Assembly (NCBI GenBank): GCA_002307235.1
Contig: DBTV01000030.1
Location: 1-64,000 of the forward strand
Source: Acidobacteriaceae bacterium UBA1307
GTDB lineage: Bacteria; Acidobacteriota; Terriglobia; Terriglobales; Acidobacteriaceae
Reading direction: 5' to 3'
DNA length: 64,000 nt
Shown here in pieces: positions 35,784 through 43,334 of the stretch. A model generated the notes under the pieces. It ran no database searches, had not been told where the DNA came from, and worked only from the letters and a program-made list of their open reading frames with translations. A program made the translations under genes and the position numbers. Within the stretch, counting starts at the first letter, position 1, and each line of letters begins with the position of its first letter.

Positions 35784-36189
35784 TCTCCATGAGGTTCGCA
35801 AGATTGTTTCAATACACCTAAGGGACAGGCGGCAGGGAGAACCTACTCTGCCGCCTCTTTTTCCCCACCTTGGGCGGATTTTCTTTCGGCAGACAAGATT
35901 CTTTGCCTCCCTGAGGAAACATAAACCCTGTATTTGGTCGTTTTTTCTAAGAATCGGCGCTACAGTTGCACCATATTTGGTGCATATATAGAACTTTCGT
36001 TTTTCTCTCGAAAATTTTCACCCGTTTCTCTGTCCCGCTCAGGACATTTCCTCCGACAATCTGCATCGATTCGAGGCTGTCCTTCAGAAAAGGCTTACAG
36101 CTTTCCCCTTCAAAACCAAAGTACCGTATCTAAGTGAGACAATCACTGTCCTCTCTGAGACCTTCTTGCCCTAATCCCATACATGTCAT
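35784..36189. other. Intergenic region between the two flagellin genes
   Basis: About 400 bases: the terminator of copy 1, then T-rich sequence without a supported gene. The promoter of copy 2 should lie near 36100-36190, but no consensus was recognised. Confidence 0.35.
35827..35862 (+). terminator. Terminator of flagellin copy 1
   Basis: Stem AGGCGGCAG (35827-35835) with CTGCCGCCT (35848-35856), then CTTTTT. The bases before it (ACACCTAAGGGACAGGCGGC) recur before the copy 2 terminator. Confidence 0.9.
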
Positions 36190-36240
36190 GATGTTACCCA
36201 CCTCTCCGATGAAGGGGGTGGATGCTGCAATGCTCCTCGG
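36190..36240 (+). promoter_or_regulatory. Conserved flagellin leader element, copy 2
   Basis: GATGTTA, then CCACCTC (36198-36204) able to pair with GGGGTGG (36215-36221), and GCTCCTCGGA. The 5' stem strand differs from copy 1 but keeps pairing through GU/GC changes. An 8-codon ATG leader ORF (36222-36248) is possible. It lies 90 bases before the flagellin start. Confidence 0.6.
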
Positions 36241-36311
36241 AACTCTGAAGGCTGGATAGAAATCAGCTACAGATAGACCGAAATTCAGGGCATCCCCAAA
36301 GGAATTAATCC

Positions 36312-37208
36312 ATGTCTCTCAGTGTTCTGAACAACGTCAGCGCGACCTACGCAACCAACAACCTGAACAAAACCAGCAACAGCCTCTCGACGGTATTGCA
36401 GCAGCTGTCTTCGGGCTCAAAGATCAACTCCGGTGCCGATGATGCCGCCGGCCTCTCGCTGGTCAACGGTCTGCAGGCCAATCAGAATGCTCTGGCTCAG
36501 TCGGCAAATAACGCCACAGAGGGCATTGGCCTTCTCCAGGTCGCCGATGGCGCCCTGTCGCAAGTGACGAGCCTGCTTGACCGTGCCATTACGCTGGCCA
36601 CCGAGTCCGCGAACGGCACCCTAAACTCGACCCAGGTCTCCGCTGCGAACCAGGAGTATCAGTCGATCCTCTCCGAAATCACGAACATCGGTGCTACTAC
36701 GACCTACAACCAACAGAAGGTCTTTGGCAACTCCTACACCATCTACACCGGTGACTCGTCGTCCAGCGGCGCGTCCTTTGACAACCTCATCTTCGCCTCG
36801 CTGAATGCCTCCACTGGTTCGGTCGGCGATCAGGGCGGCTCGATCTCCTACTCCTCCAGCACTCTCGGCGGCACCATCAGCTATGCGACCGGCTCCGGCG
36901 TCACTCTGGCCTCAAGCCTGACTTACTCGACTGCGGCGGCGGCTCTGACCTCGTTGAACAGCGCGGTCACCGCGGTTTCAGCCCAGGACGGCTACATCGG
37001 CGCTCAGATCAACCTGCTCAGCGCGATCAGCAACGTCGAAACCAGCCAGCAGACCAACATTCAGTCGGCCCAGAACGCTGTCCAGGCCACCGATTACGCC
37101 TCGGCGTCGTCGAACATGTCCAAGTACGAGATCCTCAGCCAGACCGGTATCTCCGCTCTTGCCCAGGCCAACAGCGTCCAGCAGCAGGTCACCAAGCTCC
37201 TGTCGTAA
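36312..37208 (+). CDS. Flagellin, copy 2
   Basis: 298-aa paralogue of the preceding flagellin. The first about 90 and last about 70 residues are almost identical between the two, while the middle (about 150-230) differs by substitutions and a four-residue length change. Both protein and DNA agree closely at the 3' ends, which suggests recent duplication or gene conversion. Roles of the two copies (sequential filament zones, or dosage) cannot be deduced. AGGA lies upstream of ATG 36312. It is followed by its own conserved terminator. Confidence 0.95.
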   Translation: MSLSVLNNVSATYATNNLNKTSNSLSTVLQQLSSGSKINSGADDAAGLSLVNGLQANQNALAQSANNATEGIGLLQVADGALSQVTSLLDRAITLATESANGTLNSTQVSAANQEYQSILSEITNIGATTTYNQQKVFGNSYTIYTGDSSSSGASFDNLIFASLNASTGSVGDQGGSISYSSSTLGGTISYATGSGVTLASSLTYSTAAAALTSLNSAVTAVSAQDGYIGAQINLLSAISNVETSQQTNIQSAQNAVQATDYASASSNMSKYEILSQTGISALAQANSVQQQVTKLLS

Positions 37209-37247
37209 GCAACTCTGTAACATCCAGATTCGATACACCTAAGGGAC

Positions 37248-37284
37248 AGGCGGCAAAGGGAATCTTCTTTGCCGCCTCTTTTTT
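37248..37284 (+). terminator. Terminator of flagellin copy 2
   Basis: Stem AGGCGGCAAAG (37248-37258) with CTTTGCCGCCT (37267-37277), then CTTTTTT. The stem differs from copy 1 in its upper part, with compensating changes. Confidence 0.92.
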
Positions 37285-37332
37285 GTTTTTGTATCGAAGA
37301 ATTTCCCCGCTCTTCCCGCCGGCGCGAAAGGC

Positions 37333-38307
37333 CTATTTCTCGCTCTTGAGCTGCCCGAGCAGCCAGTCGATCCCTGCCGCCTCGTCTTCAATCTCCGTAA
37401 TGAGCGGCGCAGTATGTATAGGAACCGAAAATTTTTCGGCAAGCGGCCCCATCCGCACAGCATCTTTTTCCGTGGTGAGAAGCTCCGCCTGGTGCTGCAC
37501 GGCAAGCGCAGAGAGTGCCGCGATATCCGCCTCGCGGTAGGGGCGATGATCCCGAAAAACCTTGCGGGCGGCGACCTTGACTCCGGCGTTTTCGATGCCT
37601 GAAAAAAACTGCTCGGGTCGCGCAATGCCGCAGAAGGCAACGACCGGACCGGCCAGAGCTTGGACCTCCATCCGGCGGCGAATGCGCCAGACAGGTCCTT
37701 TCCATCCAAGCTCTTGCAGACGGCTTTCCAACTCCGGCTCCGCGACAGGAACCACCACCACCGAGGCACGACCGAGCCCTGAGAGCGGCTCGCGCAGATT
37801 GCCCGCAGGCAGCAGCGCATCCTCCAAATCGACGCGGCTGACGAGAAGAAAATTCAGGTCGCGCTCAAGCTGCCGATGCTGAAATCCATCGTCGAGCAGA
37901 TGAATTTTTTTCTTGTTTTGGTCGAGTTCCGCGAGAGAGCCGGCATCATACCGCCGAGGCGCAACGTAGACCGGCGCACCGGTGGCGCGGGCGATCAGCA
38001 GCGGCTCGTCGCCAAAGGTTTCCGGGCTTCCTTCGGGATCTACTCGCGCAGGGCTCTGACTCGTGCGTCCGTAACCGCGCGAAAGCACGTCGACGGGAAC
38101 GCCGCGCCGCGCGAGAGCCTGCGCCAAAGCTATGGTAAACGGGGTTTTACCGGCCCCGCCCGCGGACAGATTGCCGACGCTCACCACGGGCCAACCGAGC
38201 CGCTCCACCCGCTCCCAGCCATGCTCAAGCCGCCACGCGCGCAGCCCAACGGCCAGCCGATAGAGCGGCACGAGGGGGGCAAGCCAGGGACGCGCGGCGC
38301 GGCTCAT
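37333..38307 (-). CDS. lpxK: Tetraacyldisaccharide 4'-kinase
   Basis: 324-aa inner-membrane-associated kinase that phosphorylates the 4' position of the lipid A precursor disaccharide. It has the Walker A-like NLSAGGAGKTPFTIAL (about residues 45-60), the DVLSRGYGR motif, and the acidic LDDGFQHRQL segment typical of LpxK. The N-terminus is hydrophobic enough for membrane attachment. Its ATG overlaps the waaA stop by four bases, so waaA and lpxK form a coupled lipid A/Kdo operon. Confidence 0.96.
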   Translation of the reverse strand: MSRAARPWLAPLVPLYRLAVGLRAWRLEHGWERVERLGWPVVSVGNLSAGGAGKTPFTIALAQALARRGVPVDVLSRGYGRTSQSPARVDPEGSPETFGDEPLLIARATGAPVYVAPRRYDAGSLAELDQNKKKIHLLDDGFQHRQLERDLNFLLVSRVDLEDALLPAGNLREPLSGLGRASVVVVPVAEPELESRLQELGWKGPVWRIRRRMEVQALAGPVVAFCGIARPEQFFSGIENAGVKVAARKVFRDHRPYREADIAALSALAVQHQAELLTTEKDAVRMGPLAEKFSVPIHTAPLITEIEDEAAGIDWLLGQLKSEK

Positions 38308-39596
38308 CGGGGCCTTCCTTCGCGAATTTGCGCGGGCAAAAGTTCCAGAATCGCCTCGATGGAGCGGGCCGTTGCCCCGGCCTGACGATCAAATATTTCT
38401 TTCGCCCGGCTCCCAAGTTCCTGCGCAAGCGCAGGGGTCTGAAGCACTTCAATGAGCGTAGCGGCCAGGGTTTCGGTGGTCGCGATGCGCAGGCCCTGAT
38501 GCGCCAGAAGGTCTTCAGTGATGGCGCGAAAATTTTCGTAGCTGGGCCCGGCGACAATGGGCACGGCAAACTGCGCCGGTTCAAGCGGATTGTGGCCCCC
38601 CGAGGGAATCAGGCTGCCGCCGACGAAGGCCACCGAGGCCAGCGAGTAAACCGAAGCCAGCTCGCCGATGGTGTCGAGCAGCAGGATCGAGCCCGAGGCC
38701 AGCGGCGCACCCGTCCACGCAGAGCGTCGAGCCCACGGAATGCTGGATTGCCCTAATAATGCGGCAACCAAAGAAAATCGCTCCGGGTGGCGCGGCGCCA
38801 GAACCAGCAACAGATTGGGATCGGCGGCAAGCAGCGTGGGCCAGGCGGCAAGCAGCGCGGACTCTTCGCCCTCGAGCGTGCTTCCGGCGACAACAATGCG
38901 GCGGCCCTGCAACTGCGCGCGCAAAAGTCGCGTCACCCCGGCCTCTTCCGCCGCGCGAATGTCGAATTTGAGATTGCCCGAGAGACGAACCCGATCCGGC
39001 TCACCGCAAAGGAGTTGGAGCCGTTCGGCGTCGAGAGGGCTCTGCGCCAGAAAGCGGTCGACGCGGCTTAAAAACGGTCGCCAGAGGGCACGCAGACGGC
39101 GATAGCGCGGCCAGCTTCGGTCGGAGATGCGCGCGTTGACCACGGCGACCGGAATCCGGCGGCGGAAGCAGCCCGCCAACAGATTCGGCCAGAATTCTGT
39201 CTCGGTCAAAATCAGCAGGCTTGGCTGCAAAGCATGGATCCAGCTCCGCGTAGCCCACGGAAGGTCGAGCGGGCAATAGAAAACGCGCTCAGCGCCGAAG
39301 CGTTTTTGCGCCAGCTCCTGGCCGGTGCGGGTGGTCGTCGAAATGGCAATGAAGCAATGGGGCAGGCGCTCTTCCAGCTCGCGGACGAGCCGTGCCACGG
39401 CCAGCACCTCACCGACCGAGACCGCATGCACCCAAAGCAACGGGCGGCCGTTTTGCCCGGCAAAAACGCGCGTCCGGCCCAACCGCTCGGCCATGCCGCG
39501 GCGATATTTATGCGTGGTGGCCATCTTCCACAGCCACCAGGGCGCGCTGGCGACGAGCGCCCCCAAAAGAACGAGATTGTAGAAAAATAAAATCAT
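38304..39596 (-). CDS. waaA: 3-deoxy-D-manno-octulosonic acid (Kdo) transferase
   Basis: 430-aa GT-B glycosyltransferase that adds Kdo residues to lipid IVA at the cytosolic face of the inner membrane. An N-terminal membrane anchor (about 3-22) is followed by LWVHAVSVGEV, then LTETEFWPNLL and the C-terminal FVGGSLIPSGGHNPLEPA sugar-nucleotide site. Together with lpxK it shows the organism makes lipid A with Kdo. The ATG at 39596 has no strong ribosome site. The upstream plus-strand gene starts 39 bases away, so the promoters must overlap. Confidence 0.95.
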   Translation of the reverse strand: MILFFYNLVLLGALVASAPWWLWKMATTHKYRRGMAERLGRTRVFAGQNGRPLLWVHAVSVGEVLAVARLVRELEERLPHCFIAISTTTRTGQELAQKRFGAERVFYCPLDLPWATRSWIHALQPSLLILTETEFWPNLLAGCFRRRIPVAVVNARISDRSWPRYRRLRALWRPFLSRVDRFLAQSPLDAERLQLLCGEPDRVRLSGNLKFDIRAAEEAGVTRLLRAQLQGRRIVVAGSTLEGEESALLAAWPTLLAADPNLLLVLAPRHPERFSLVAALLGQSSIPWARRSAWTGAPLASGSILLLDTIGELASVYSLASVAFVGGSLIPSGGHNPLEPAQFAVPIVAGPSYENFRAITEDLLAHQGLRIATTETLAATLIEVLQTPALAQELGSRAKEIFDRQAGATARSIEAILELLPAQIREGRPR

Positions 39597-39635
39597 CTGC
39601 GACGGAACGCACCTTGCATCGGTCTAACCCTACTG

Positions 39636-40298
39636 ATGATACCCTCGCATGCAATCCGGTGGTCTCGTCCCGTCCTGCTTTTCGCGCTGGCGCTGCCGGC
39701 CGCGGCCAGGGAGCACACGCCGCCCGCCGTCGAACCAGCCTCGCGCTTTGCTGCCGTCGAGACGCATACCGACGAAAAAATCTCCATTGCCGCCGAGCCT
39801 TACGATACCAAGGAAAAATGCGCGCTGTTTCGTGTCGATTATCTGCGACGCGGCGTGCTTCCGGTGCGGCTGGTCGTGACGAACAATGGCGACAGGCCGA
39901 TCTCGCTCGATCAGGCGCGCATTCTCTTTGAATCGGCATCGGGCGAGCGGATTCAGGCGGCCGAGCCCGAGGACGTCGAGCGGCGCTTCTCCTTGAAGGA
40001 CAAGACCGGCGCGAAGATCCCCATGCCCACGCCGCTGCCGAGCCTGCACACCAAGGCCAGGGCTCACGACAAAGAGGTCGAGCAGGACTTTGACACCTTT
40101 GAGTACAGCGCGACCACCATTGCACCGCACACCACGCGCTCCGGATTTCTCTTTTATGTCATTGACGGTCCAACGGCTTCGCTCGCAGGCGCTCATCTGA
40201 TCGTACGCAAACTGCTCACCGATGACGGCCATGAGCTGTTCGCCTTCGAGATTCCCTTCGACAAGTACCTGCGATCAAAGTCTGGACAGATGAACTGA
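39636..40298 (+). CDS. Exported protein of unknown function
   Basis: 220 aa with a signal peptide (about 9-25, ending PAAA). The mature region has beta-rich segments including VRLVVTNNGDRPISLDQARILFES (about 80-105) and FLFYVIDGPTAS, suggesting a small beta-sandwich. No family was recognised and no catalytic residues stand out. ATG 39636 is the only reasonable start upstream of the signal. It is divergent from waaA. Envelope location is likely; role unknown. Confidence 0.68.
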   Translation: MIPSHAIRWSRPVLLFALALPAAAREHTPPAVEPASRFAAVETHTDEKISIAAEPYDTKEKCALFRVDYLRRGVLPVRLVVTNNGDRPISLDQARILFESASGERIQAAEPEDVERRFSLKDKTGAKIPMPTPLPSLHTKARAHDKEVEQDFDTFEYSATTIAPHTTRSGFLFYVIDGPTASLAGAHLIVRKLLTDDGHELFAFEIPFDKYLRSKSGQMN

Positions 40299-40353
40299 AG
40301 ATTTCTCGTAGAACGGCGATAAAAAACAATATTGCAGGTGATATGATGCCGTC

Positions 40354-40785
40354 GTGAGGATCGTTCTGGACACCTCGGTGCTGGTCGCAGCCTTGCGCAG
40401 CCCCGGCGGTGCCTCGGATGCTCTGCTTCAACTGGCTTTGGAACGCGGCTTCAAACTTCTTCTTTCCGTCGCGCTGGTTCTAGAATACGAAGCCGTGCTG
40501 ACGCGCCCGGAGCATCGGCAGAGGGCACAGCTCTCCGTGGCAGAGATAGGCGAGATTGTTGATGCGCTTTGTCTGCTTGGCAGCGAGGTTGTCTCACATT
40601 TCAACTGGCGTCCGCAACTCAGCAACCCGGATGATGAGATGGTTCTGGATCTGGCAATCCATGGCGAAGCCAAGGCAATCGTCACCTTTAACCGGGCGGA
40701 TTTTGCCGAGGCCGCTCATCGATTTGGAATTGAGATTTGGTCTCCGCGCGAGGCCCTGGAAAGGCTCAGAAATGAAACAAAGTAA
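40354..40785 (+). CDS. PIN-domain toxin (TIGR00305-like)
   Basis: 143-aa PIN-domain protein of the putative toxin-antitoxin TIGR00305 type. It begins MRIVLDTSVLVAAL with the first metal-binding Asp, has a middle acidic YEAVLTRP segment, and ends with DDEMVLDLAIHGEAKAIVTFNRADF, which carries the second acidic cluster. PIN toxins cleave RNA with magnesium and block translation. A GTG start at 40354 begins the family-like sequence. The antitoxin gene overlaps its end by 14 bases. Confidence 0.9.
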   Translation: MRIVLDTSVLVAALRSPGGASDALLQLALERGFKLLLSVALVLEYEAVLTRPEHRQRAQLSVAEIGEIVDALCLLGSEVVSHFNWRPQLSNPDDEMVLDLAIHGEAKAIVTFNRADFAEAAHRFGIEIWSPREALERLRNETK

Positions 40786-41059
40786 CTTTGCCCTGCGTCT
40801 GCAGCCTTCACTGATGGAAGAGGCCCGGCAGTTGGCCAAGAGCGAAGGCGTGGCACTGAATCAATTGATCAATGTGGCCGTGGCGCAGATGATTGCGACG
40901 CACAAGGCCAGCCAGTACTTTGCGCAGCGCGCGCTACGGGCCAATCCCGAACGCGCGCTGGAGCTCCTGCGGCGTCCTCGCAAGGGCGAATCCTCCGGTT
41001 CAGACGATGAACTGCCAGAGACCGTAGACTTCCCGCGCGGGGCAAAACAAAGCGCCTGA
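40772..41059 (+). CDS. Antitoxin (ribbon-helix-helix/HicB-like) of the PIN pair
   Basis: 95 aa. The first 45 residues form a ribbon-helix-helix: FALRLQPSLMEEARQLAKSEGVALNQLINVAVAQMIA, with the DNA-contacting strand at the start. The rest is a polar tail that should wrap the PIN toxin. It starts inside the toxin gene (14-base overlap), so it is translated with it. Toxin-first order is less common in type II pairs. It should neutralise the PIN RNase and autoregulate the pair. The alternate long upstream frame start is an artefact of the toxin gene. Confidence 0.82.
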   Translation: MKQSNFALRLQPSLMEEARQLAKSEGVALNQLINVAVAQMIATHKASQYFAQRALRANPERALELLRRPRKGESSGSDDELPETVDFPRGAKQSA

Positions 41060-41066
41060 GCGGCGG

Positions 41067-41444
41067 CTACTCGGAGTAGGTCGCCGTGGTCGTGTCCGTC
41101 TCCCAGATGGTGCAGGCGGTCACGCGCACGCGGCCCTGGGTCATCTCGGCCAACTGCAGGTTGGTCTGATCGTAAAAATATTTGGCGATGTTTTCAGCCG
41201 AGGGATTGATCTCGGTGAACGGCGCAAGATCGTTCAGCATCTGGTGGTCGATGCGGTCGATCACCGGGCGCATCACCTGCTTGAGCATTTTGAAGTCAAG
41301 CAGCAGGCCCGTCGCATCCAGTGTTTCGCCGACCAATGTGACGCGGACTTTGTAGTTGTGGCCGTGCGGATTCTCACACTTGCCGTGGTAATTGCGCAGG
41401 TAGTGACCGGACGAAAAACCGGCCTCCACAGTCACTTGATACAT
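41067..41444 (-). CDS. queD: 6-carboxytetrahydropterin synthase (QueD)
   Basis: 125-aa member of the PTPS/QueD family; QueD converts 7,8-dihydroneopterin triphosphate to 6-carboxy-tetrahydropterin on the path to queuosine. The zinc ligands are His14, His27 and His29 (SSGHYL and PHGHNYKV), and Cys23 is the catalytic cysteine. DH and E residues near the C-terminus (DRIDHQML, ACTIWET) are conserved. The ATG at 41444 is family-like; an in-frame extension to 41528 is not. Other que genes are not in the window. It is convergent with the antitoxin (7 bases apart). Confidence 0.9.
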   Translation of the reverse strand: MYQVTVEAGFSSGHYLRNYHGKCENPHGHNYKVRVTLVGETLDATGLLLDFKMLKQVMRPVIDRIDHQMLNDLAPFTEINPSAENIAKYFYDQTNLQLAEMTQGRVRVTACTIWETDTTTATYSE

Positions 41445-41485
41445 GCGATTCGACTCGATTCCTAGCGGGGAAAAACCCTCTGCCC

Positions 41486-42142
41486 TTATTGTAGCGGAGC
41501 GGTGAGATCGCCCGTCTGCGCCACGCACACACCGGCCTGCGCAAAGTTTTCTTCCATCCGCTCTCGTGAACCGTTAAGGTCGATGGCGCGGCAGCCGTCC
41601 TGCAGGACAATGGCCTCAAAGCCCCGTCGCCGCGCATCGAGCGCCGAATACCCGACGCAAAAATCATAGGCCAGCCCTGCAAGAAAAATTCGCTCAATGC
41701 CACGCGCGCACAGCACCGGCTCAAGCCCGGTCGGCGTCCTGCGGTCGTTCTCGAAAAACGCCGAGTAGGAATCGACGCGCGCATCCGAGCCTTTGCGCTG
41801 CACATAGCTTGCCTGCAAGGTGAGCTTTGCGTGAAACTCCGCGCCAGAGCTGCCCATGACGCAGTGCACGGGCCACAACACCTGCGGGCCATACTCGAGT
41901 TCGAGCACCTCGTAGGGCTTGCGCCCCGCATGCATCGCAGCGAAGGATGAGTGATCGGCCGGGTGCCAATCCTGTGTCAACACGACATGCTGAAACAGCG
42001 GAGCGACGCGCAGAATCGGCGCAATCACCGCATCGCCCTCAGGCACGGCCAGCGCGCCACCCGGACAAAAATCATTCTGCACATCGACGACCAGCAGCAG
42101 ATCGCGCGCGCCAATGCTCCACACTGTTTTTTGGTTCGCCAT
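41486..42142 (-). CDS. pncA: Nicotinamidase (isochorismatase fold)
   Basis: 218-aa cysteine hydrolase converting nicotinamide to nicotinate in NAD salvage. It opens with LLVVDVQNDFCPGGALAVPEGD, giving the catalytic Asp (about 20). Metal-binding HPADHSSFA follows, and the catalytic Cys lies in GLAYDFCVGYSALDA. The layout matches bacterial PncA rather than other isochorismatase-like hydrolases. It lies between queD and the DeoR-type regulator on the same strand, with 41 and 33 base gaps. The regulator could control it. Confidence 0.93.
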   Translation of the reverse strand: MANQKTVWSIGARDLLLVVDVQNDFCPGGALAVPEGDAVIAPILRVAPLFQHVVLTQDWHPADHSSFAAMHAGRKPYEVLELEYGPQVLWPVHCVMGSSGAEFHAKLTLQASYVQRKGSDARVDSYSAFFENDRRTPTGLEPVLCARGIERIFLAGLAYDFCVGYSALDARRRGFEAIVLQDGCRAIDLNGSRERMEENFAQAGVCVAQTGDLTAPLQ

Positions 42143-42175
42143 ACCGGTATTGTCGCAAAGAGGGCTGTCGTTGCT

Positions 42176-42928
42176 TTACGCAAAGTGTACTTCGACGCCA
42201 CTGGCGCGCAGCCGTGCAATGTCTTCGGCCGGAGCCTTGCTATCGGTCACGATGGCGCTGGCCGCGCTCAACGGCGCGACTGGAATCATGCCGCCACGAC
42301 CGAACTTGGTGTAGTCGGCAACGATAATCACGCGGCTGGCCACCGAGATCATCTTCTGCTCGGAACCAACAATCAGTGTGTTGTTGTTGCTGAATCCCGC
42401 AGCGGTAATTGCGCCGATCCCCATGATGAGCACATCGGCGCGCAACCCGGCCAGCATCTGTTCACAAAAAGGCCCAAGCAGCACGCGATGGCGCGGATCG
42501 AGATAGCCGCCGGTCAACGTCAGTTCAATATTCTGGTGCGACTCAAGAACCGCGGCAATCGGCAGGGAATTGGTGACAATGTGCAGCGACTTCCCGGCCA
42601 GCGCGCGCGCAACATCGACCACCGTCGAGCCACCATCGAGAATCACCGTTTGCCCGTCGGCAACCAGGCTGGCAGCAACGCGCGCAATGCGCTCCTTCTC
42701 ACTGCGGCCCGTCTCGATCCCATACTCGGGAACACGCGCCAGCGGTTGCTCGACCGCGATCGCGCCGCCATAGACCCGGCGGAGAAAATTTTCCTTCTCC
42801 AGCAGGTCAAGATCGCGGCGAATGCTCGACTCCGAAGACGCAAACTCCTTGCACAAACTCTCCAGCGCGACAAACTCCTGCGCCTCAAGTATCTGCCGAA
42901 TTCGTAACTGCCGTTCCGCTGCTTTCAT
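42176..42928 (-). CDS. DeoR/GlpR-family transcriptional regulator
   Basis: 250-aa repressor. The N-terminal winged helix-turn-helix (about 6-57, RQLRIRQILEAQEFVALESLCKEF with the recognition SSESSIRRDLDLLEK) is typical of the family. The C-terminal DeoRC sensor domain contains DGGSTVVDVARAL and LTGGYLD, which bind a sugar phosphate. It probably represses sugar or nucleoside catabolism and may autoregulate. pncA starts 33 bases beyond its stop. The ATG at 42928 fits the family; a longer frame to 42976 is less likely. Confidence 0.93.
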   Translation of the reverse strand: MKAAERQLRIRQILEAQEFVALESLCKEFASSESSIRRDLDLLEKENFLRRVYGGAIAVEQPLARVPEYGIETGRSEKERIARVAASLVADGQTVILDGGSTVVDVARALAGKSLHIVTNSLPIAAVLESHQNIELTLTGGYLDPRHRVLLGPFCEQMLAGLRADVLIMGIGAITAAGFSNNNTLIVGSEQKMISVASRVIIVADYTKFGRGGMIPVAPLSAASAIVTDSKAPAEDIARLRASGVEVHFA

Positions 42929-43064
42929 CGTCTCAGGGCCGCGTTCCAACGAATCCCGATGCGGCAAAGGATGCAATCGTCTGCATCCTTGTGTGCCGCT
43001 CGCTTTGTCTGGATTCTACCGTGCGCTTGATGAGGAGCGTTTCAGGATGCGGCGCGGCAATGAG

Positions 43065-43286
43065 CTACCACTGCAGAAAGCGTCGACGCAACGCCTCAGC
43101 CGTCACGCGTGGCACACCCGGCTTCTGCGGTTTGCGCGAGGCTAAAGTTTCACTATACGGTACAAGGCGCGCAACGGGGCTTCCGTTCTTCAGAAAAAGA
43201 TAAGAAAGCCCCTGATAGCGAACGCGGTTCACGCACTCGGCGAAGTTCCGCGCCGCTTCCGTCACGCTAAGGGTCCGCTCTTGCAC
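43065..43286 (-). CDS. Phd/YefM-like antitoxin, without an adjacent toxin
   Basis: 73 aa with the typical Phd/YefM start (LSVTEAARNFAECVNRVRYQG, strand and helices that bind operator DNA) and the PVARLVPYSE strand. The C-terminal tail (about 45-73) is basic and would bind the toxin. A GTG start at 43286 is used; no strong ribosome site. No PIN, RelE or Doc-like toxin gene lies beside it: the next genes are parB (48 bases) and the DeoR-type regulator. It may be a solitary remnant or regulate in trans. Confidence 0.72.
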   Translation of the reverse strand: MQERTLSVTEAARNFAECVNRVRYQGLSYLFLKNGSPVARLVPYSETLASRKPQKPGVPRVTAEALRRRFLQW

Positions 43287-43334
43287 GCGGTCAGATTATC
43301 AGATTTTCAACAAAATGCATCCAGTTTGTCGAAG

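Noticed and set aside
34600..36311. Sigma-28 or sigma-54 promoters for the flagellins
   Set aside because: No convincing TAAA-N15-GCCGATAA or GG-N10-GC match was found in either upstream region.
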